The position numbers and the translations under genes were made by a program. Below, piece after piece: positions 6,344 to 10,908 of a DNA stretch of 10,908 nt. Below the pieces are notes generated by a model, which saw only the letters and a list, made by a program, of their open reading frames with translations, ran no database searches and was not told the DNA's origin. How positions within the stretch are numbered: the stretch's first letter is position 1; every line of letters begins with the position of its first letter. Source of the DNA: JAGLQQ01 sp043806135 (GTDB lineage: Bacteria; Omnitrophota; Gorgyraeia; B26-G9); the NCBI GenBank assembly GCA_043806135.1, contig JAZDHG010000101.1, forward strand, positions 1 through 10,908, in the 5' to 3' direction.

Positions 6344-6397
6344 AAAAACGACTCGCCCCGCAAGTCAGTGTTTACACTGAGCGAGCGAAGCGAGTCG
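6344..6397 (-). terminator. First of two tandem intrinsic terminators, downstream of the symporter
   Basis: On the minus strand CGACTCGC (6397-6390) pairs perfectly with GCGAGTCG (6356-6349) and is followed by five T residues (6348-6344). Inside the loop a second hairpin, TCAGTG-TTTA-CACTGA (6365-6380, plus strand), is also perfect. It lies about 70 bases beyond the symporter stop codon, where termination of that operon is expected. Confidence 0.65.
6348..6386. repeat. Copy 2 of the imperfect direct repeat
   Basis: This is the partner of the 6260-6299 copy, 88 bases away in the same orientation. It carries an extra perfect small palindrome at 6365-6380. Both copies sit over terminator stems, so the repeat family and the terminators are the same elements. 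Confidence 0.6.
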
Positions 6398-6467
6398 AAG
6401 TGGCGTCCCTCTAATATTCCATAGGGAGAAAAACCTCTTGAAATCCGGGTTCCTCTTTCTTATATAT

Positions 6468-8408
6468 TTAAATTACGCTATGTTGTTTAAGTGTTTTTTT
6501 CGAATGTGTTAATAACGAAACTATAATCAATGTTGCGAAACTAAGCGGTACGGAAATAATTGCAGGATTATTTATCGGCACGAATGCTTTTACATTAATA
6601 ATATGGTACACATTGGTATATGTCTCTTGGGAAAGCAGGATTAATCCAAGCGCCGAGACTAAACCAACCACGATAGAGGCAACTACCCCTCTTGAAGTAG
6701 TTTTCTTCCAGAAAAGTATCATCATGATTGCCGGCAAGTTCGCAGAAGCGGCAATTGCAAATGCCCAACCCACCAGATACGACACATTCATGCCTTTAAA
6801 AATGATTCCCAATATGATGGCAACCGCTCCTACCGCAATAGCAGCTATCTTTCCCGCCTTGACCTTATCATGATCGTTCATGTTCTTCCCCATAAATCTG
6901 TCCATAATATCATGAGCTACCGCACCCGAGGCGGCAATAATCAACCCGCTTACCGTCCCAAGGACCGTTGCAAAGGCAAGCGCGGAAATGACTGCAAATA
7001 TTGCAATCCCGAATGATCTGGCCAAAAGCGGTGCGGACATATTATCATTAGTAAGATCAATTACGCCATTGACCATTGCCCCCAGCCCCATGTATAAAGT
7101 CAAAATATAGAAAAGCCCAATCGCGGCAATCGCTACAATGGTCGATTTTCTTGCACATGCAGGACTTCGGACTGTATAGTAGCGGATTAAAATATGCGGT
7201 AATGCCGCTGTTCCAAAGAATAATGCCAGCATTAAAGACACGAAATCGATTTTATCCATAAGTGTCGCGCCTTTTGCAGAATCAACTTTGAATTTCAACC
7301 CCGGCTTCAAGATTTCCCTGCCAGGTGTCGGATTCTGATGATAAATGGTATATTTGATTCCTTCATCCACTAAAAGAATTTTGCTCCATCTTACTACAGT
7401 GCCATTTTTTATCTTTTCTATAAATGAAAAGAAATCAAGTGTACCTGTTTTGGTATCAGTTTTTCCATCAATCAAGCTCATATGCCCTACTTGATAGAAC
7501 TGTGCCTGTTCTTTTGGCGCCCCATTGTACAAAGTTACATTGTTAGGTAATATTGCAATGTACAGCGTTTCTTCTAAAAGGTTTGTTTTAGGATTATACT
7601 TCCAGATAGTCTCACGGGAATCTTTCAACAAAATCACAAAATGCAGTTGTTTTTCACCTTCCCCGGAAGTGAGTACTTTTTTGACTGTATATGAATTATC
7701 CGCCAAGGTATACAGCTCATTAGTGAAAGCCGTAACAGGTATTGTTTTTAAACCCCGGAAAGCTACATCTCCGCCCTGATCAGGGTTAGTTGAAATTCCC
7801 CTCGAAAAAACCAGAAACACCAGAACCAAAGAAAAGATAATCAGCATAGTCCCTTTAATGAACTGAACGTATGTAGTCGATGTCATGCCCGCAGTAGCAA
7901 CTATGATAATCACAATCACGCCAACTAAGATAACTCCTGCCTCATGAGGTAGACCTAACAGCGGAGTCACCAGGCTGCCTGCCCCGACCATCTGAGGAAT
8001 AAGGTAAAAAATCGACACCAGTAACGTACTAACGGCAGCGGCAAGCTGAATTCCTTTTGAGTTGAATTTTGCATCCAAAGCATCGGCAAAAGTATATTTC
8101 CCCAACCGTTTCATAGGCTCCGCGACTACGAATAACGCGACAATCCATCCGGAGAGATACCCTATAGAGTAAAGAAACCCGTCAAACCCGGCTACGGCAA
8201 TCATCCCGCAAATACCCAGAAACGACGCAGCAGAAAGATAATCACCGGCAAACGCTATGCCATTAACCGACCAGTGAATGTTTCCCCCAGCGGCAAAAAA
8301 GCCTTTTGCCGATTTTGTCCTGCTGGCGAAATAATAAGAAATCGCTAATACCGATAGAACAAAAAAAATAAAGAGCACAATTGCCCATGGGGATGCTTGA
8401 TAATTCAT
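6468..8408 (-). CDS. Sodium:solute symporter, ActP/VC_2705-like (acetate or short monocarboxylate)
   Basis: This 646-residue inner-membrane transporter of the SSS family takes up a small organic acid with Na+ or H+. N-terminal features match ActP closely: FAAGGNIHWSVNGIAFAGDYLSAASFLGICG (38-68), GYLSGWIVALFVVAEPMKRLGKYTFADALDAKF (83-115), IPQMVGAG (137-144). Later blocks are FFGTAALPHILIRYYTV (397-413) and GWAFAIAASANLPAI (547-561). About 12-13 membrane segments are visible. ActP of E. coli has 549 residues; the excess lies between about 205 and 385. There a mostly hydrophilic, beta-rich stretch replaces a loop of about 50 residues. The gene follows a DUF485 gene with a one-base gap, with an AGGAG site seven bases before the ATG. 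The pairing is the same as yjcH-actP, which supports acetate-like substrates. Substrate identity is not proved. Confidence 0.9.
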   Translation of the reverse strand: MNYQASPWAIVLFIFFVLSVLAISYYFASRTKSAKGFFAAGGNIHWSVNGIAFAGDYLSAASFLGICGMIAVAGFDGFLYSIGYLSGWIVALFVVAEPMKRLGKYTFADALDAKFNSKGIQLAAAVSTLLVSIFYLIPQMVGAGSLVTPLLGLPHEAGVILVGVIVIIIVATAGMTSTTYVQFIKGTMLIIFSLVLVFLVFSRGISTNPDQGGDVAFRGLKTIPVTAFTNELYTLADNSYTVKKVLTSGEGEKQLHFVILLKDSRETIWKYNPKTNLLEETLYIAILPNNVTLYNGAPKEQAQFYQVGHMSLIDGKTDTKTGTLDFFSFIEKIKNGTVVRWSKILLVDEGIKYTIYHQNPTPGREILKPGLKFKVDSAKGATLMDKIDFVSLMLALFFGTAALPHILIRYYTVRSPACARKSTIVAIAAIGLFYILTLYMGLGAMVNGVIDLTNDNMSAPLLARSFGIAIFAVISALAFATVLGTVSGLIIAASGAVAHDIMDRFMGKNMNDHDKVKAGKIAAIAVGAVAIILGIIFKGMNVSYLVGWAFAIAASANLPAIMMILFWKKTTSRGVVASIVVGLVSALGLILLSQETYTNVYHIINVKAFVPINNPAIISVPLSFATLIIVSLLTHSKKTLKQHSVI

Positions 8409-8409
8409 A

Positions 8410-8691
8410 CTATTTCTCCTCTCTATTCTCGGGAGGATTAAGCAATTCTTCGGCGTGAGTACTTACTTGATTGTAAATTAACGCGAGTACCATCGCAAAA
8501 AGTATCAAACCAAAACCATAGACAATCGCCACATTGAGGCTGCCAACGTCGATCCCCATAAACTGAGGGCTGGCCACATTGATAAAAATGAATCCTGCGT
8601 ACACAAGTGCATACAACAGGCATAACCACTTACCTAAAAGCTCCTTCAAAGAAGACGCGCTGTCTTTCTTCCACTCAGTACTCGTATGCAC
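8410..8691 (-). CDS. DUF485 small membrane protein, symporter partner
   Basis: This 93-residue protein has two membrane segments (about 22-42 and 55-75) separated by a short loop, SPQFMGIDVGSLNVAIVYGFG, which matches the DUF485/YjcH pattern in which 'l..NvaivyGfgl' opens the second helix. Genes of this family sit immediately upstream of ActP-type symporters, as here, and the product is thought to be an accessory subunit; its exact role is not established. The start is GTG at 8691, fixed by a strong AGGAGG six bases upstream. The stop codon TAG is one base from the symporter ATG, so the two genes are coupled. Confidence 0.88.
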   Translation of the reverse strand: MHTSTEWKKDSASSLKELLGKWLCLLYALVYAGFIFINVASPQFMGIDVGSLNVAIVYGFGLILFAMVLALIYNQVSTHAEELLNPPENREEK

Positions 8692-8711
8692 TATATTCCT
8701 CCTTTTTAATA

Positions 8712-8741
8712 ATTATAAAAAACATACTTTTGTTATTACAA
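8712..8741 (-). promoter_or_regulatory. Candidate promoter of the DUF485-symporter operon
   Basis: On the minus strand TTGTAA (8741-8736) and TATAAT (8717-8712) are separated by 18 bases, upstream of the AGGAGG site. A second TATAAT (8757-8752) lies in an imperfect palindrome, TTATT-GTAT-AATAA, but without a good -35. The region is very AT-rich, so chance matches are likely. Confidence 0.35.
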
Positions 8742-8877
8742 CGATCAAGTTATTATACAATAATGTCCAGCAATAAAGAATTTTTTAAAAATTAGCACTC
8801 TAAATAAAAATCCGTATTTTCTGAGACAGTTTAAATTTTTATTAAAGCCTGAACCTGTTATGTTCAATCCCGCTTTT

Positions 8878-8907
8878 AAAAAAAACCTAAAACCACCTTT
8901 TTAGGTT
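8878..8907 (-). terminator. Intrinsic terminator after the PDZ-protein gene
   Basis: On the minus strand AACCTAAAA (8907-8899) and TTTTAGGTT (8892-8884) form a perfect 9-bp stem with a six-base loop, followed by six more T residues. It lies about 55 bases past the stop codon. A separate perfect palindrome, CAGGTT-AG-AACCTG (8937-8950), lies between the stop and the terminator. Confidence 0.9.
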
Positions 8908-8960
8908 GTCTTATTTTTTAGCGTCGCTGGGTAAAGCAGGTTAGAACCTGTTTCTTATAG

Positions 8961-9887
8961 TTATTTTGCAGTCACCTCAATCACAATTGGCTTCCAATCA
9001 AACTGTTTTTGGTCTTTTTCCACAACCTCTGTACGCCGCAGACAAGTAAGCGTTATCTTTGTGCCGGAAGCAATACCTTCCATAAGTGAACTGAAATGAG
9101 AGAGATTCCTTACCTTGACGCCGTTGACCTCGGTGATCACATCCAGGGGCTGAATATTAGCCTTGTCTGCAGGCCCGTCAATAGCAACAAGCGTCACTAA
9201 AACATTATCAATCCTTGTCTTTCCTAACGCCTCTGCCTGCGCGGGAGTAAGGTCGCTATAGGATAATCCGAGTTTAGATAACTTCAGGATGAAGCCTTTT
9301 TGCGCGAGGAAGGAAGCGACGGCATTTCCGAATCTACGCGCAAAATCTTCATTTTTGAAGTAAAAGATATATAAATCACCTGAACCAACGCCGGCAGACA
9401 TTCCCAGACACCATTTATTATTAGCGTCCGAGATATACTTTAGGTTTATTTCCTGAATGATATTTAATGGTACGGAAAATGAATCACCTTTACTCTTAAA
9501 TTTTGTCCAGTAAATAACCATTCTGATAGCCACCTGCTCTGGCTCTAATGACCCTTTATCCGCCTCTTTCCCCTTCTTCGGTTTTTCAATCTCTAATTTG
9601 ACATAGGGTTCCACACCCTCATCCCCTACAGCCACATTATGACCGGGGCCCAGGTAGTCAATGAGAAGTATATTAGTAGCGGCCACTTCCTTAAATATGG
9701 CATCAACCTGCTCGACTGTTAGATTTGTCTGTGGCTCATACCAGTACCACTGCGTTGAACTCAGCGCAGGCCAGACAGTTGTGCGCCAGGGAAGTTGCGG
9801 TGAATCTGCGGCTGATATGCGCGTGTTAATGAATAAAAGACAAAAACCGATCACAATGATGCCAAATACACATTTCGCGTTCTTCAT
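8961..9887 (-). CDS. Secreted PDZ-domain protein of unknown function
   Basis: The 308-residue product begins with a signal peptide (about 1-27, cleavage near ISA-ADS) and has no lipobox, so it is probably periplasmic or secreted. The C-terminal part (about 222-305) is a PDZ domain: GPADKANIQPLDVITEVNGVKV (238-259) is the carboxylate-binding-loop and 'G....a.i...DvI..vnG' region, and SGTKITLTCLRR gives the last strands. The region before it (about 135-200), with SAGVGSGDLYIFYFKNEDFARRF, may be a small PH-like domain. A lysine-rich linker (about 102-113) divides the N-terminal part. No protease triad is seen. I chose the ATG at 9887 over the in-frame GTG at 9893: AGGAG is eight bases from the ATG but only two from the GTG. 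The gene sits between the HpaA-like gene and a strong terminator; I do not recognise the whole protein. Confidence 0.8.
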   Translation of the reverse strand: MKNAKCVFGIIVIGFCLLFINTRISAADSPQLPWRTTVWPALSSTQWYWYEPQTNLTVEQVDAIFKEVAATNILLIDYLGPGHNVAVGDEGVEPYVKLEIEKPKKGKEADKGSLEPEQVAIRMVIYWTKFKSKGDSFSVPLNIIQEINLKYISDANNKWCLGMSAGVGSGDLYIFYFKNEDFARRFGNAVASFLAQKGFILKLSKLGLSYSDLTPAQAEALGKTRIDNVLVTLVAIDGPADKANIQPLDVITEVNGVKVRNLSHFSSLMEGIASGTKITLTCLRRTEVVEKDQKQFDWKPIVIEVTAK

Positions 9888-9909
9888 TAGCACATCTCCT
9901 ATCTAAGTA

Positions 9910-9933
9910 ATTCCTGTTTCCGCAAAACAGAAT
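9910..9933 (-). other. Hairpin in the leader of the PDZ-protein gene
   Basis: On the minus strand ATT-CTGTTT pairs with AAACAG-G-AAT around a five-base loop TGCGG: nine base pairs with one bulged G. It ends ten bases before the AGGAG ribosome-binding site. No T-run follows, so it is not an obvious terminator. Confidence 0.35.
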
Positions 9934-10018
9934 ACATCCCTAATCTTCAAATCGCACTTGATACATCAACTACCTTAATATATACCAAATTCTGTAATTC
10001 GGAGAGGTAATTCCTCGT

Positions 10019-10732
10019 TTAATATCCCTTTTTGCTCTTAAGTTCCTGAGCCTGTTTTTTGATTATTCCCATCTCTTCCGGGTCAATGAGCTTTGATATG
10101 GTAGCCATAAGGCCAGGGTATTGTTTTTCTATTCCCTTAGCCACATCATTCCTATTTCCTGTCTCCAGCAAATCCTTGATGAGTCTGTCATCTTTTCCTG
10201 TTTGTTGGTAACTGCCGATCTTCTGCAGCCTAAAGCTGATCAAGGGGATGGTTTTTGACCACACCGCTTCGCCAGTCATAATTTCTTTCAATACGAGAGT
10301 GAATTTTCCGCTGACTGTAAATGGATCCGGACCTTCCTGCCAGAAAACCGTTAATTCCAGCGTCGGAACGGCATATAAGTCGCTGGCTTTCTTATCTTGA
10401 TATGGCATTAAGTCATAAGAATCAAAAGGGCCGCGGAGAGTAATGCCCTTTGCCGTAAAAATCTTGGTTAAATCTTGTTTCATTGCAGCGTCTAAATTGG
10501 CGAATTGCGGCCAGGTGAGCCAAATCGTACCGCTATTGGATTGATAATTAACACTTTCTACCGCAAAAGTTACGCCGCAGGAACCGGGCGCTGCTTGAGA
10601 ATCTTGCGCATAATTAAAATTCGCCGTATAGACAGCCTCTTCTTGTTGCTTCTTCGATGCCGCTGTAGCATAACTAGTAATAATTACGGATAAAAGAATA
10701 AACACGGACATTATCAGATATTTTCTTGGCAT
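10019..10732 (-). CDS. Secreted HpaA-like (neuraminyllactose-binding hemagglutinin family) protein
   Basis: This 237-residue protein has a signal peptide (about 1-24, cleavage near ATA-ASK). The mature part resembles Helicobacter HpaA (NLBH family) in order of elements. An N-terminal TANFNYAQDSQ strand (36-46) is followed by a helix and IFTAKGITLRGPFDSYDLMPYQDKKASDL (91-119), which parallels the HpaA 'Gy.v...d..dfsfsqKKegyL' region. Next come an 'E.MTGEAVW' strand (150-158) and a basic C-terminal helix (AQELKSKKGY) like HpaA's KELKNKR tail. Unlike HpaA there is no lipobox cysteine, so it is probably not lipidated. The ATG has AAAGGA six bases upstream, and a strong promoter precedes it. HpaA is a surface adhesin, but the role here is unknown. 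The family call comes from remembered sequence and is moderate. Confidence 0.62.
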   Translation of the reverse strand: MPRKYLIMSVFILLSVIITSYATAASKKQQEEAVYTANFNYAQDSQAAPGSCGVTFAVESVNYQSNSGTIWLTWPQFANLDAAMKQDLTKIFTAKGITLRGPFDSYDLMPYQDKKASDLYAVPTLELTVFWQEGPDPFTVSGKFTLVLKEIMTGEAVWSKTIPLISFRLQKIGSYQQTGKDDRLIKDLLETGNRNDVAKGIEKQYPGLMATISKLIDPEEMGIIKKQAQELKSKKGY

Positions 10733-10817
10733 ATTTTTTCCTTTCTTCTTCTAAGTAATATATTGGAACTCACTCAAATATCACGGGGATATAACCTCTT
10801 ACTATTTACAGGTATGT

Positions 10818-10846
10818 ATTATAAGGCTGACTAAGGTGATTATCAA
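10818..10846 (-). promoter_or_regulatory. Sigma70-type promoter of the HpaA-like gene
   Basis: On the minus strand TTGATA (10846-10841) and a perfect TATAAT (10823-10818) are separated by 17 bases. The start site would be near 10811, giving a leader of about 78 nt. The PDZ gene may share this promoter, since no clear terminator lies in the 131-bp gap between the two genes. Confidence 0.75.
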
Positions 10847-10908
10847 TAAAATTGTAGGGTCAAAGAAAGATAGATGAGAAAATTCTGATTTTATGCGATT
10901 GAAACAAT

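Noticed and set aside
6253..6400. CRISPR array
   Set aside because: There are only two imperfect copies, with unequal flanks and T-runs that make terminators. No cas genes are nearby.
8579..8795. Small plus-strand frames over the DUF485 start and its upstream region
   Set aside because: Composition follows the AT-rich intergenic DNA, and they overlap a well-supported minus-strand gene and its ribosome-binding site.
9888..9893. GTG at 9893 as the PDZ-protein start
   Set aside because: AGGAG lies just two bases from it, whereas it is eight bases from the ATG at 9887.

Overview
The window is an AT-rich bacterial segment in which every convincing gene lies on the minus strand, so transcription runs from high to low coordinates. 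Signal peptides, two lipoproteins with lipoboxes and a beta-barrel-like protein ending in an aromatic residue indicate a diderm (Gram-negative) cell envelope. I cannot fix the taxonomy from sequence alone. The mix of families and the style of the intergenic repeats would fit an uncultivated lineage such as Omnitrophota or another PVC/Elusimicrobia-like group, but that is a guess.

Reading in the direction of transcription: (1) 10908-10019 holds a strong sigma70-type promoter and a secreted protein resembling the HpaA/neuraminyllactose-binding hemagglutinin family. (2) 9887-8961 encodes a secreted PDZ-domain protein, closed by a clear intrinsic terminator at 8878-8907. (3) 8691-6468 is a two-gene operon for a DUF485 small membrane protein and an ActP-type sodium:solute (acetate-like) symporter with a large soluble insertion. 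(4) 6397-6253 carries two related repeats that each form a hairpin followed by a T-run, apparently tandem terminators separating the symporter operon from the next unit. (5) 6131-1 is one long operon that runs off the window.

The last operon starts at a near-consensus promoter whose spacer contains a CsoR-like operator (TATAC, C-tract, GTATA). Its first gene is a CsoR-family Cu(I)-sensor-type repressor with the C-H-C ligand set. Next come a frame-disrupted second CsoR copy, a porin-like outer-membrane protein, a highly structured 100-nt intergenic RNA, a secreted protein made of two degenerate FMN_bind-like repeats, an OB-fold-like lipoprotein, a TlpA/ResA-like thioredoxin lipoprotein, a MacB/FtsX-type ABC permease with an unusual repeat-bearing extracytoplasmic domain, and the first 14 codons of what is probably its ATPase.

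Taken together, the operon looks like a metal-responsive (probably copper) cell-envelope module combining an outer-membrane channel, periplasmic redox-type proteins and an ABC exporter or lipoprotein-handling complex. I do not recognise this combination as a named system. The function is inferred from domain content and the CsoR control region only.
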